In this document: piece after piece, positions 48,322 to 57,064 of the stretch | Layout of the letters: the number at the start of each line of letters is the position of its first letter | Position numbering within the stretch: the stretch's first letter is position 1 | Made by a program: the position numbers and the translations under genes | DNA from: Aureimonas glaciei | GTDB lineage: Bacteria > Pseudomonadota > Alphaproteobacteria > Rhizobiales > Rhizobiaceae | Reading direction: 5' to 3' | Assembly (NCBI RefSeq): GCF_014643375.1 | Contig: NZ_BMJJ01000012.1 | Location: 62,001-126,000, forward strand | Length of the DNA: 64,000 nucleotides | Notes under the pieces: model-generated | The model's database searches: none | Told to the model about the DNA's origin: nothing | Seen by the model: the letters and a program-made list of their open reading frames with translations, nothing else

Positions 48322-49578
48322 ATGCTTACTGACACTGCAATTAAGGCGCTGAGATCACAGAAGAAATTGTACAAGGTGAGCGATCGTGACGGTATGTACG
48401 TCGTGGTGCAGCCGTCGGGGGCGATCGTGTTCCGGTACGACTACCGCCTCAACGGACGTCGCGAGACGCTGACGCTCGGCCGATACGGCCCAGATGGCCT
48501 CTCGCTTGCCAGGGCTCGCGAGAAGCTGATCGATGCGAAGCGGGCCATTTCCGAAGGACGGTCTCCCGCTCAAGAGAAGCAGCACGACAAACGACGACTG
48601 AAGGAGGCGAAGAGGTTCGGCGAGTTCGGCGAGAAGTGGTTCCAGGAGTCGCGCATGGCCGACAGCACGCGTGCCATGCGGCGCTCGATCTACGAGCGCG
48701 ACATCCTGCCAACGTTTCGAAATAGGCTTCTGACGGAGATCACGCCTGACGATCTCCGCATGATGTGCGGAAAAGTGAAGGATCGCGGTGCTCCAGCTAC
48801 GGCTGTTCATGTGCGGGATATCGTGAAGCTGATCTTTGCGTTCGCGATCTTGCATGGCGAGAAGGTCGCCAACCCGGCGGATGAAGTTGGGCCCGCGTCT
48901 ATCGCTACCTTCGTACCGAAGGATCGTTCGCTGTCACCCGCTGAAATCCGCGTCATGCTCGGTCAGCTCGAGCATGTACCGACCCTGCCGACTATACGGC
49001 TGGGAATGAAGCTCTTCCTTCTGACGATGGTCAGGAAAAGCGAGCTGCAGGACGCGACGTGGGATGAGGTCGATTTCGAGAACGCCGTCTGGTCGATCCC
49101 AAAGGAGCGAATGAAGCGGTCGAAGGCACACAACGTCTACCTGTCACAGCAGGCTGTCGACATCTTCATCGCGCTGAAAACTTGCGCGGGTAATTCGCGC
49201 TATGTCCTTCCTTCGCGGTACGACGCTGACGCACCGATGTCGCGGGCGACATTCAATCGGATAACGACAGCGGTCGTCGTCAGAGCGAAAAAAGAGGGGC
49301 TGCCGCTCGAACCGTTCACTGTCCATGACCTACGACGCACAGGTTCTACCCTGCTGAATGAGCTGGGCTTCAATAGTGATTGGATCGAGAAGTGCTTGGC
49401 GCATGAGGACGGAAGGTCCTCGCGTGGGGTTTACAACAAGGCGGAGTACGAGCATCAACGCCGCCATATGATGCAGGAGTGGTCGAATATGTTGGACGCC
49501 TGGGTTTTGGGTCAGAAGTATCGTCCGACGCTGCTCCCGACCACGATGGAGTTGCTTGAGTTGGAGCCTAGTGTTTGA
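48322..49578 (+). CDS. Tyrosine integrase (P4-type, with arm-binding domain)
   Basis: A 418-residue site-specific recombinase. Residues 1-90 resemble the DUF4102 arm-DNA-binding domain (LTDTAIKALRSQKKLYKVSDRDGMYVVV ... RREFLTLG-like RRETLTLGRY). The core-binding domain follows. The catalytic residues are visible: R in FLLTMVRKSELQDATWDEVD, HDLRRTG (HxxR), LAHEDGRSSRGVYNKAEY with the last His and the Tyr nucleophile. The ATG at 48322 has GGAGG upstream; a TTG 12 bp earlier is less likely. It directs insertion at guaA. Confidence 0.94.
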   Translation: MLTDTAIKALRSQKKLYKVSDRDGMYVVVQPSGAIVFRYDYRLNGRRETLTLGRYGPDGLSLARAREKLIDAKRAISEGRSPAQEKQHDKRRLKEAKRFGEFGEKWFQESRMADSTRAMRRSIYERDILPTFRNRLLTEITPDDLRMMCGKVKDRGAPATAVHVRDIVKLIFAFAILHGEKVANPADEVGPASIATFVPKDRSLSPAEIRVMLGQLEHVPTLPTIRLGMKLFLLTMVRKSELQDATWDEVDFENAVWSIPKERMKRSKAHNVYLSQQAVDIFIALKTCAGNSRYVLPSRYDADAPMSRATFNRITTAVVVRAKKEGLPLEPFTVHDLRRTGSTLLNELGFNSDWIEKCLAHEDGRSSRGVYNKAEYEHQRRHMMQEWSNMLDAWVLGQKYRPTLLPTTMELLELEPSV

Positions 49579-49834
49579 CGGGCCGCGAACGGCGCAGCCT
49601 CACGTCAGGGCTTGGAGCACGTTTGATGGCATTTGCGCGAGAGGCATGGCGACGAGCATCGAGCCAGGCTTCCACCTCTGACAAGTCCCAGACGACGCAG
49701 CGCGAGGTGAGATAGAAGCGCTGCGGGAATTCTCCTCGCTGCTCCATGTCGTAGATCGTGCTGTCGGCAAGCGGCACGATCTCTCGTAGCTGTTGCCTGC
49801 GAATTGTTCGGCGGGCATGCGGGGCGGCGCTCAT
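49568..49834 (-). CDS. AlpA-family small DNA-binding protein (excisionase candidate)
   Basis: An 88-residue winged-helix protein. RQQLREIVPLADSTIYDMEQRGEFPQRFYLTSRCVVWDLSEVEAWLDAR is the AlpA/MerR-like helix-turn-helix core; the C-terminus is basic. AlpA relatives act as activators of excision or as recombination directionality factors. It is convergent with the integrase gene, overlapping by 11 bp. GGAG precedes the ATG at 49834. Confidence 0.85.
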   Translation of the reverse strand: MSAAPHARRTIRRQQLREIVPLADSTIYDMEQRGEFPQRFYLTSRCVVWDLSEVEAWLDARRHASRANAIKRAPSPDVRLRRSRPVKH

Positions 49835-50068
49835 TCCGTATCTCCACTTCATTTGCTCTTGCGGAGATAGAAGGCGATAGATCTTCTGCTTTGAAGCCCC
49901 CGCGTGAGCGTGTGCGGTACTATCGGGCTATGGCGTGCAAATCGGACGGATGCCTCCGAGGGCAAGCGTAGTCTAGGAGCTTAACCGACGTTCCCGCATT
50001 GACCCCGTTACTTCCTCAAACAAGCAACTGGCCGAAACGCCAAGCGTCGATGGTTGCCCTTCCGGGCG

Positions 50069-50962
50069 TCAGTCGCGCGATATGGACAGCCCCGCGAGAA
50101 GCGGAGCGTAAGCGGCGAGTCTGCGGGATACGAACTCGGTGAAGAGCCGCACGCGCTTCGTCTTGCGTGTCTCCCCCTGAGTGAGAAGCCAAACCGGTCC
50201 ATACAGGTGTAGGTCGGTCTCTGGCACCCTCTCCAATAGGGGATCGGCATCTCCGACGAAACACGGGAGCGCCGTGATGCCGATACCTTGCCGTACGGCC
50301 GCGATCTGCGCTTCGAAATCCATGGTCGTGAACGGAGCCCCAGTTGTGCGAAGCTCGCCCTCGCGGGTCCAGTCCGGCACTCCATGGCCGCTTATAGCGA
50401 TCCACCTGGGATCCGGCCCGCCCGCCCGCCACTCGGCGAGTCGATCGCCGGACATGTAGAAACCGCCGAACAGATCGGGTCCCTTTAGGCCGTGAAGATT
50501 GAGTGGCAGGGTTTCGCGGTCGTAGACGACGCGGATCGCCACGTCGGCCTCTCGGTTGGTCAGGTTTGCCAGCTCGCCGGACGACAGGATTTCCATCTCG
50601 ATGCCCGGATGCAGACGCACGAACTCGGCAAAGTCGGGCATGAGCAGGTGTGCTACGAGGGGCGGCGGCAGCGTGACCCGCAGAAGCCCGCCCACGCTCT
50701 GATCGCGCCCGAAGACGCGTGTTTCCAACTGGTGCGACGATGCTTCCATCTGGTCCGCGAACTCGAGGACCTCCTCACCCGCAGCCGTCAGGCGGTAGCC
50801 TGAAGGCAGCTTTTCGAACATCTGCGCCCCGAGGCGGTCCTCGAGCTGGGCGATGCGTCGTAGCACGGTCGCGTGATTCACTCCGAGACGTTTGGCCGCC
50901 GCCCGCACTGAGCCTCCTCGCGCGGCGGCAAGAAAGTAGCGAACGTCGTCCCAGTCGATCAT
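50069..50962 (-). CDS. LysR family regulator (cargo block)
   Basis: A 297-residue regulator. The N-terminal DNA-binding domain is WDDVRYFLAAARGGSVRAAAKRLGVNHATVLRRIAQLEDRL; the effector domain contains GGLLRVTLPPPLVAHLLMPDF and GIGITALPCFVGDADPLLERV. It diverges from the SDR operon with 227 bp between the starts. In this subgroup such regulators usually control the divergent gene, here the SDR. Confidence 0.9.
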   Translation of the reverse strand: MIDWDDVRYFLAAARGGSVRAAAKRLGVNHATVLRRIAQLEDRLGAQMFEKLPSGYRLTAAGEEVLEFADQMEASSHQLETRVFGRDQSVGGLLRVTLPPPLVAHLLMPDFAEFVRLHPGIEMEILSSGELANLTNREADVAIRVVYDRETLPLNLHGLKGPDLFGGFYMSGDRLAEWRAGGPDPRWIAISGHGVPDWTREGELRTTGAPFTTMDFEAQIAAVRQGIGITALPCFVGDADPLLERVPETDLHLYGPVWLLTQGETRKTKRVRLFTEFVSRRLAAYAPLLAGLSISRD

Positions 50963-51189
50963 GGTGCATTCCCGCGCCGCGCGATGCGGCTTCCGACACT
51001 CATTCTAACATACCGAGTGAGAGTCTGCGCGATGTTCGAGGCGAACAATCGGCTATCTGGATCGTTTTCGCACCATGGATGTGCGTACTTCCGCACTGAT
51101 GTTCCGGCTTCGGGGAAGCCATCTTGGGGTTCTCGGAGGACTTCCCCGTACAGCCAAAGACCCGAGATGGCGAACGAAGGATAAACTAT

Positions 51190-51924
51190 ATGACCAGACT
51201 GAATGGAAAGACCGCCGTGATCACCGGCGGCGCCACCGGCATCGGCCTCGCCGCTGCAAAGCGCTTCATAGAGGAGGGCGCTTTCGTCTTCATCTTCGGC
51301 CGCCGGCAGGATGCGCTTGACGCCGCCGTGGCCGAACTCGGGCCGAATGCCCGTGCGGTACAGGGCTCGATCTCCGATGAGGCCGACCTCGACAAGCTCT
51401 ACGCGGCGGTGAAGGCCGAGCGCGGAACCCTTGACATCGTCTTCGCCAACGCCGGGGTGGGAAGCCAGCTTAAGCTCGGCGAGATCACAGCCCAGCACAT
51501 CGATGAAACTTTCGACGTCAACGTGAAGGGTACGATCTTCACGGTCCAGAAGGCGCTGCCGCTGATGGGCGAAGGCGGTTCGATCATCCTGACCGGATCG
51601 AGCGCCGGCACCACGGGCGCTCCGGGATTTACGGCCTACAGCGCGAGCAAGGCGGCGGTTCGCAATCTTGCGCGCACCTGGGTGGAGGACCTGAAAAGTA
51701 CCGGTATCCGGGTAAACATCCTGTCGCCCGGCGCGATCGCGACCGAACTTGCGGCCGAAGCACTCGGCGAGGAGGGCCTGAAGGCCTACGGCTCGATGAC
51801 TGGGTTCCAGCGCATGGGCGAACCGGCGGAGCTCGGAGCGGCGGCTGCCTTCCTTGCTTCGGATGACAGCAGCTTCATGACCGGCAGCGAGCTCGCCGTC
51901 GACGGCGGCTTGGCCCAAATCTGA
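51190..51924 (+). CDS. SDR family oxidoreductase (cargo block)
   Basis: A 244-residue classical SDR. The cofactor motif is TGGATGIG, then IVFANAG, ILTGSSAGTTG, YSASKAAV and GSELAVDGG. It resembles the SDR at 3985 over its whole length (both share VKGT-FTVQKALPL, and an ASDxSSFxxGSEL end). The frame opens earlier but the ATG at 51190 has AAGGA upstream and matches the family start. It leads a run of four genes (SDR, NAD(P)-binding, SnoaL, methyltransferase). Substrate unknown. Confidence 0.92.
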   Translation: MTRLNGKTAVITGGATGIGLAAAKRFIEEGAFVFIFGRRQDALDAAVAELGPNARAVQGSISDEADLDKLYAAVKAERGTLDIVFANAGVGSQLKLGEITAQHIDETFDVNVKGTIFTVQKALPLMGEGGSIILTGSSAGTTGAPGFTAYSASKAAVRNLARTWVEDLKSTGIRVNILSPGAIATELAAEALGEEGLKAYGSMTGFQRMGEPAELGAAAAFLASDDSSFMTGSELAVDGGLAQI

Positions 51925-52020
51925 TCCGCTATGTCCGGCCGCGCGCTCCATTCGACCATTTGGAGCGCCCGGCTGGTTCGGCAAAATGAGCGGAAGACCG
52001 CTTAGCAAGAGGAGCTACTT

Positions 52021-52620
52021 ATGAGCTATTCAATTATCGGCTTCGGCAATGTCGGCAAGGCACTGGCCAAGGCGTTTGCCCGCAAGGGCATCGAAGTGTC
52101 CGTGGCAACCACCCGCGGCCCGGAAAGCTTTGCGGCCGATGCGGCCGCGATCGGGCCTACGGTCATTCCCAAGAAGCTGTCGGACGCAGTCAAGGCGGAC
52201 GTCATCTTTTTGGCAGTTCGTTTCGACGCGCACCCGGATGTCGCGACGGCGCTGACGAGCTGGCAGGGCAAAATCATCGTCGACGTGACCAACGCCTACG
52301 GCGTGTCCGCTGAGGATCTCGGCGGACGGCCTTCGGCCAAGGTCGTCGCGGCGGCCTTCGCTGGCGGCAGGCTGGTCAAAGGCTTCAATCATCTGGTCGC
52401 TGCCGTCCTGGACCAGGATCCGGCCGTACATGGTGGAAGACGAGTCGTGTTCCTGGCGAGCGATGACGAAGGGGCCGCAGACGAGATTGGTGCGCTTGCG
52501 GAAAATCTCGGCTTCGCGCCGATCAAACTTGGCGGGCTTTCGGAAGGTGGACTGCTTGTGCAGGCGCACGAAAATACTTGGGGCAAACTGATCTTCAAGG
52601 ATCTGGTCAAGTTCGACTGA
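52021..52620 (+). CDS. F420-dependent NADP oxidoreductase-like NAD(P)-binding protein (first copy)
   Basis: A 199-residue Rossmann protein. The cofactor motif is YSIIGFGNVGKALAKAFARKG (residues 3-23); later ADVIFLAVRFDAHPD, IIVDVTNAYG and GRLVKGFNHL match the family. Similar proteins are annotated as NADPH-dependent F420 reductases, though most hosts lack F420, so the true substrate is unknown. GAGGAG precedes the ATG. Two related but distinct proteins lie at 54645 and 56359. Confidence 0.87.
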   Translation: MSYSIIGFGNVGKALAKAFARKGIEVSVATTRGPESFAADAAAIGPTVIPKKLSDAVKADVIFLAVRFDAHPDVATALTSWQGKIIVDVTNAYGVSAEDLGGRPSAKVVAAAFAGGRLVKGFNHLVAAVLDQDPAVHGGRRVVFLASDDEGAADEIGALAENLGFAPIKLGGLSEGGLLVQAHENTWGKLIFKDLVKFD

Positions 52621-52653
52621 TGAGCGCGATCCGTCAGTAATGGAGAAAATGTC

Positions 52654-53067
52654 ATGAGCACTGAGAAAAACGTCCAGACTGTAAAAGACTTCTTCGCGGC
52701 AATCGGCCGCGGCGACAAGGAAGCTCTGCTGGCACTGGCTGCCGAGGACATCGAGTGGATCATTCCGGGCGAGGATTGGCCGCTGGCCGGAACCCGCCAC
52801 GGACACGCCGGGCTGGCGGACCTGCTTGAGACGGCATCCAAGTCGATAGAGACGTCTACGGAACCCCGTGAGTTCGTAGCGCAGGGGGACCGGGTCCTTG
52901 TCGTCGGCTTCGCCAGGGGAAGGATCAAAGCTACGAACAAGACGTTCCAGGACGACTGGGTCTTCGCGATCACGGTCCGGGATGGCCAGCTCACGAGCAT
53001 CCGGGAGTATGTCGACACGCAGGCACTGGCCCGGGCCGCGCAGATGGACGCATCCGGATCGGCATAG
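52654..53067 (+). CDS. SnoaL-like protein (cargo block, first copy)
   Basis: A 137-residue NTF2-fold protein: NVQTVKDFFAAIGRGDKEALLALAAEDIEWIIPGEDWPLAGT at the start and VDTQALARAAQ at the end. The protein at 57539 is a close paralogue, sharing the same IEWIIPGE-WPLAGT and DDW-FAITVR-G-LT-IREYVDTQALARA segments. GGAG precedes the ATG. No catalytic residue is established. Confidence 0.87.
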   Translation: MSTEKNVQTVKDFFAAIGRGDKEALLALAAEDIEWIIPGEDWPLAGTRHGHAGLADLLETASKSIETSTEPREFVAQGDRVLVVGFARGRIKATNKTFQDDWVFAITVRDGQLTSIREYVDTQALARAAQMDASGSA

Positions 53068-53175
53068 CGCTGACCATCTGCGGCCATCGGGCCGGGGGTA
53101 GACGGTGGATCAACCGTGGATCGCCCCCTCGCTCGCCGCGCGCTCGTCGAAAACCCAACCGTAAAGGAGATCCCG

Positions 53176-53808
53176 ATGTACGACCAATCCAAGCTATCCG
53201 AGTTAATTCGGTTCTCACGAATCGATGCGGGCTCGACCGTGATCGACGTTTACCCAGGCGACGGCGATTGGACGCGCCTGTTCTCCGACGTCGTGGGACC
53301 CCAAGGACGGGTTTACAGCTTCGTTCCCGCAGAAGTCGCCGATTTTAAGAACGATCCGGTGGGCCGTATGCAGACGTTTGCAAAAGAGCCGGGCCGAGAG
53401 AACGTCGAAGCCGTCACGGCAGATCTCGTGGCAATGCCGGAGGTTACGCAGCCAGCGGACGTCCTGTGGCTGCACCTGTTCTACCACGATCTCCACACCG
53501 CCCTAATCCAGAAGAAAGGTGCGACGGCAGCCAACTTCAATCGAGCCGTCTACGAGCAGCTGAAACCCGGTGGCTCCTACGTCATCGTTGATCACGCCGC
53601 TGCCGCCGGGGCGGGCATAAGCGATACCCAGTCGCTGCATCGGATCGACCCTGACTCCGTTCGCGAGGAGGTGGAGGCGGCCGGGTTTGTACTGGAAGCG
53701 GAGAGCGCCATCCTCGCCAACAATGACGATTCGCACTCAATCAAGGTCTTCGATCCCTCGATCCAGGGCGAGACCGATCGCTTCGCCTATCGGTTCGTGA
53801 AGCCCTGA
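53176..53808 (+). CDS. Class I SAM-dependent methyltransferase (COG4798-like)
   Basis: A 210-residue cytoplasmic methyltransferase. Motif I is STVIDVYPGDGDWTRLFSD (residues 19-37), then YSFVPAE, DVLWLHLFYHDLH, and the post-motif LKPGGSYVIVDHAAAAGAG. It belongs to a predicted methyltransferase family of uncertain substrate, some members of which are periplasmic; this one has no signal peptide. AAAGGAG precedes the ATG, which fixes the start within a longer frame. Confidence 0.85.
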   Translation: MYDQSKLSELIRFSRIDAGSTVIDVYPGDGDWTRLFSDVVGPQGRVYSFVPAEVADFKNDPVGRMQTFAKEPGRENVEAVTADLVAMPEVTQPADVLWLHLFYHDLHTALIQKKGATAANFNRAVYEQLKPGGSYVIVDHAAAAGAGISDTQSLHRIDPDSVREEVEAAGFVLEAESAILANNDDSHSIKVFDPSIQGETDRFAYRFVKP

Positions 53809-53816
53809 CAGGTCCT

Positions 53817-53876
53817 GCGCCGACGTTATGTCGACCTCCCCTATGGCTGCAAACAAGCCCATCGAAGACGTCGAGA
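53817..53876 (+). pseudogene. Relic of an NADPH-dependent FMN reductase gene
   Basis: About 60 bp just after the methyltransferase gene align with bases of the FMN reductase gene near 58484-58545. The reading MSTSPMAANKPIEDVE parallels MSTSPMGADKPIEDIE in that gene. No start, no rest of the gene, and the frame is soon lost. It marks a deleted second copy. Confidence 0.7.
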
Positions 53877-53931
53877 TAACTCTGTCACACCCGGGCAGCG
53901 GCTCAGCTAAGGTAAGATACCGGCATCCTTG

Positions 53932-54483
53932 CTAGGCCGACTTTGTCAGGATGGCGCTCGCGAGAATCTGAAAGAGGTGATCGGCCCGCGGCGCGAATGG
54001 CGGCAAGTCGATAAGCCACCCGAGCGCCGCCATCAGACCGAACAGGTCGTCCCCATTCATGTCGGTGCGCGCTGTACCTTCGGCCTGAGCACGAACCAAT
54101 AGTCGCGCGCTCGCTGAGTGGACCGCTGCGCAAGCAGCATAAAGGGCGGAGTCTGGGTTCGTGTGAGCGGCCGCCATCATCGCGACAGCGCCCTTATGGC
54201 CTAGCGCGAACGCCACCCATTCACGAAACCACGACAAGAGCGCTTCGTCCGGTGAAGTCGATGTTTCGAGTTCGCCGGACCTCCGCGTCAGTGCGTCCAG
54301 GCTTGTACGCAGTAGTGCTTCGAACAATGCCTCTCGCGTCGGGAAATGACGCAGAAGCGTGGCCAGCCCGACCTCGGCACGGCGAGCAATATCTCGCATC
54401 GACGCCTCGGGACCATGCTCCGTCACGACCTCACGAGCGACCGCAAGGAGGTGGCTGTAATTCTTTTTTGCGTCGGCTCGCAT
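53932..54483 (-). CDS. TetR family regulator
   Basis: A 183-residue regulator. The TetR N-terminal HTH is YSHLLAVAREVVTEHGPEASMRDIARRAEVGLATLLRHFPTREALFEALL; the C-terminal domain is helical and variable. It diverges from the NAD(P)-binding gene at 54645, and three palindromes lie between them. It is a likely repressor of the 54645-58631 genes that responds to a small ligand. Confidence 0.92.
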   Translation of the reverse strand: MRADAKKNYSHLLAVAREVVTEHGPEASMRDIARRAEVGLATLLRHFPTREALFEALLRTSLDALTRRSGELETSTSPDEALLSWFREWVAFALGHKGAVAMMAAAHTNPDSALYAACAAVHSASARLLVRAQAEGTARTDMNGDDLFGLMAALGWLIDLPPFAPRADHLFQILASAILTKSA

Positions 54484-54499
54484 TGACTGCCTTGTAAGT

Positions 54500-54557
54500 G
54501 GATCAGCGATCCATATATGTGGATCACTGAACCGTTTATAAATCGGATCACTGATCC
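54500..54557. promoter_or_regulatory. Three operator-like palindromes GGATC-N3-GATCC
   Basis: GGATCAGCGATCC at 54500-54512, the imperfect GGATCACTGAACC at 54521-54533, and GGATCACTGATCC at 54545-54557. Centres are 21 and 24 bp apart, about two helical turns. They lie between the TetR gene and the operon it faces, as TetR-type operators do. Confidence 0.7.
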
Positions 54558-54644
54558 AGTAAATAAGCGCTCACGGGCAAATGGCAACAGTGACGCTGCC
54601 CGCAACGCGAAACGAGAGATCATGGGATCCCAAGGAAGACGAAC

Positions 54645-55280
54645 ATGAGCACAATCAGCATCATCGGATCGGGCGGCATGGCCGCTGCGATCGGCGGCCT
54701 TGCCGCCAAGGCGGGACACACCGTCGAGGTGATAGCTCGCGATCCCGCCAAGGCTCAGGCGTTGGCCGAGCAATTCGGAGCGGGGGCGACCACGGGGACG
54801 TTCCTTGCCGCTCCAGCCGGGGACATCGTCCTACTGGCGGTTCCATACTCCGCCGTTCTCGACGTAGTGAGGCAGTACGGTGAAGCGCTGGCAGCTAAGC
54901 TTCTCATCGATATTACCAATCCCGTCGCCCCCGACCTGACGAGCTTTGTCACTCCCGAGAACAGTTTCGGCGCGCAGGAGATCGCGAAGGCGACCTCTGC
55001 GGATGCGCACGTCGTCAAGGCGTTCAACACGCACTTCTCTCACGTTCTGGCCGCCGGTCCGGTCGAGGGCCGCCCGTTGGACGTGTTCCTCGCCGGGGAC
55101 GACGCGCGGGCAAAGGCACGCGTCGCTGCGTTCGTTGAGAGTCTTGGGCTGCGTCCCCTGGACACCGGCCCGCTGCTCATGGCGCGGACGCTGGAGCACA
55201 TGTGCCTGCTGTCGCTCGGCCTCATGACCCACTCCGTCAAGCACACCAATTTCGCAATCGGCGTCAGCCTTCTCCGCTGA
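54645..55280 (+). CDS. F420-dependent NADP oxidoreductase-like NAD(P)-binding protein (second copy)
   Basis: A 211-residue Rossmann protein. MSTISIIGSGGMAAAIGGLAAKAGH is the cofactor site; GDIVLLAVPYSAV, LLIDITNPV and HVVKAFNTHFSHVL follow. It is a clear paralogue of the protein at 56359 (same MSTISIIG start, same VKAFNT and FxESLGLRPLD segments). It is the first gene behind the TetR operator region. Confidence 0.88.
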   Translation: MSTISIIGSGGMAAAIGGLAAKAGHTVEVIARDPAKAQALAEQFGAGATTGTFLAAPAGDIVLLAVPYSAVLDVVRQYGEALAAKLLIDITNPVAPDLTSFVTPENSFGAQEIAKATSADAHVVKAFNTHFSHVLAAGPVEGRPLDVFLAGDDARAKARVAAFVESLGLRPLDTGPLLMARTLEHMCLLSLGLMTHSVKHTNFAIGVSLLR

Positions 55281-55331
55281 GCCGAGCTGCAGCAGCACTT
55301 CTCGCATCACATCATCACAAGGAGCAGTAAC

Positions 55332-56285
55332 ATGCACGTATTCGTCACAGGCGGGACCGGCCACATCGGTTCCTACATTATCCCCGAACTCATCGCCGCA
55401 GGCCACGAAGTCACCGGCTTGGCCCGTTCAGACGCGTCAGCTGACGCGGTCTTCGCCCTGGGCGCCAAGGTGCGTCGCGGCGATATCACCGACCTCGAAG
55501 CGCTCAAGGCGGCGGCTTCGGAAGCCGATGGCGTGATTCACGTCGCGCATCGGCAGGATCTGCTCCCCACCGGCGGGCTCGACGCGGTGGCCGCGGCCGA
55601 ACTGCAGATCATGCTGGCCTACGGCGAGGCGCTGGCCGGAACTGGAAAGCCGCTGGTAGTGTCCGCCAGCATCGGCTCGCCCGGGTGGGAAAAGCTGGGC
55701 CGGCCGGCCACAGAGGAAGACCCCGCCCTGCCCGGCGGCGACGCACACAAGGGCACCCTGCGGGTTCGCAACGACGTCGAACTCGCCGTGATCGGCTTGG
55801 CGGAGCGGGGCGTACGGTCTTCGATCATTCGGATCCCTCCGATCGCGCACAGCACGACCGACGCCGGCTTCCTCCAAGTGCTGATTGGGCTCGCCAAGGA
55901 GAAGGGCGTCATCGGTTACCCTGGAGACGGCGCAAACGTCTGGCCCGCCGTTCATGCGCGTGACCTCGCAACCCTGTTCCGCCTGGCGCTGGAGAAGAGT
56001 CCGGCCGGCAAAACCTGGCACGGGGTCGAGGGCGACAGCATCCCGTTCCGTGAGATCGCCGAGGCCATTGGCCGGCATATGGGCGTGCCCGCCGTGCCCA
56101 TTCCCGTGGACGTTCTGATGCTGCCGGGCTTCTTCGGCTTTCTCGCCAACCTGGTCACGCTGGATTTGCCAGCGTCCAACGCCATCACCCGCGAGACGCT
56201 GGGCTGGGAACCCACCCATCCAGGTCTGCTGCAGGACCTCGACAACGGTCACTACTTCCCGGCGCCCAATAACGTGATCGCGTGA
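55332..56285 (+). CDS. NAD-dependent epimerase/dehydratase-like (extended SDR)
   Basis: A 317-residue extended SDR. The N-terminus MHVFVTGGTGHIGSYIIPELIAAGHEVTGLARSD has the GxxGxxG site; VHARDLATLFRLALEK is typical of the group. I do not see the canonical YxxxK pair, so it may be an atypical member that binds NAD(P) but reduces an unusual substrate or acts as a sensor. AAGGAG precedes the ATG. Confidence 0.88.
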   Translation: MHVFVTGGTGHIGSYIIPELIAAGHEVTGLARSDASADAVFALGAKVRRGDITDLEALKAAASEADGVIHVAHRQDLLPTGGLDAVAAAELQIMLAYGEALAGTGKPLVVSASIGSPGWEKLGRPATEEDPALPGGDAHKGTLRVRNDVELAVIGLAERGVRSSIIRIPPIAHSTTDAGFLQVLIGLAKEKGVIGYPGDGANVWPAVHARDLATLFRLALEKSPAGKTWHGVEGDSIPFREIAEAIGRHMGVPAVPIPVDVLMLPGFFGFLANLVTLDLPASNAITRETLGWEPTHPGLLQDLDNGHYFPAPNNVIA

Positions 56286-56358
56286 CCTGTCCGACCGACG
56301 GACGGGGAGCCCCGTCCAGAGACCAACTGAACAACTGTCATTCAACAGGAGACTGAAC

Positions 56359-56979
56359 ATGAGCACTATCAGCATCATCGGCGCGGGGAGCATGGCCACG
56401 GCCATCGCGACCCGGACCGCCAAGGCCGGACACATCGTCGAAGTTATTAGCCGCGATCCCACCAAGTCACAGGCGCTCGCCGACCAACTCCCGGGCGGGG
56501 CGACCACCGGGACCTACGGCGCCGCGCCGACGGGCGACATCGTTATCCTCGCGGTCCCGTACAGCGGGGCCGCGTCGGCGGTCGCCGACTTCGGGAAGGC
56601 ACTCGGGGGAAAGGTGATCATCGACGTCGCCAACCCGGTGAACGCCGATCTCTCGGGCCTCGTCACGCCAGCCGGAAGTTCCGGTGCGCAGGAGACCGCC
56701 AAGGGCCTTCCCGCCGACGCGCAAATCGTGAAGGCCTTCAACACGATCTTTGGGCACATCCTTGCCAAGGGCGGAAACGTCGACGCGTTCATCGCAGCGG
56801 ACGATGCGGAGGCGAAAGCACGCGTCTCCACCTTCCTCGAAAGTCTCGGACTGCGTCCGCTCGATGTGGGCGGCCTGCAGATGGCTCAGACGCTCGAGGC
56901 GCTCGGCCTGATGATGATCGGCCTGGCCAAGAACGGCGCCGGCTCTTGGGACATCGCCATGAAGGTCGACATCGGCTGA
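56359..56979 (+). CDS. F420-dependent NADP oxidoreductase-like NAD(P)-binding protein (third copy)
   Basis: A 206-residue Rossmann protein paralogous to the one at 54645. MSTISIIGAGSMATAIATRTAKAGH is the cofactor motif; GDIVILAVPYSG, VIIDVANPV, IVKAFNTIFGHIL and FLESLGLRPLDVGGL follow. CAGGAG precedes the ATG. Two so similar copies on either side of an SDR gene point to local duplication. Confidence 0.88.
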   Translation: MSTISIIGAGSMATAIATRTAKAGHIVEVISRDPTKSQALADQLPGGATTGTYGAAPTGDIVILAVPYSGAASAVADFGKALGGKVIIDVANPVNADLSGLVTPAGSSGAQETAKGLPADAQIVKAFNTIFGHILAKGGNVDAFIAADDAEAKARVSTFLESLGLRPLDVGGLQMAQTLEALGLMMIGLAKNGAGSWDIAMKVDIG

Positions 56980-57064
56980 TCTCACTGGCCCTGCGGCGTT
57001 GTCGCAGGGCCACGATCCGCCCCAAGCATTTCGCCCGAAAAACGAACCGCGGAAGGTATTGAAT

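Noticed and set aside
48087-48374. 95-residue minus-strand frame in the repeat segment
   Set aside because: It is built from the TGACGGTAT repeats and runs into the integrase gene; no family match or ribosome-binding site.
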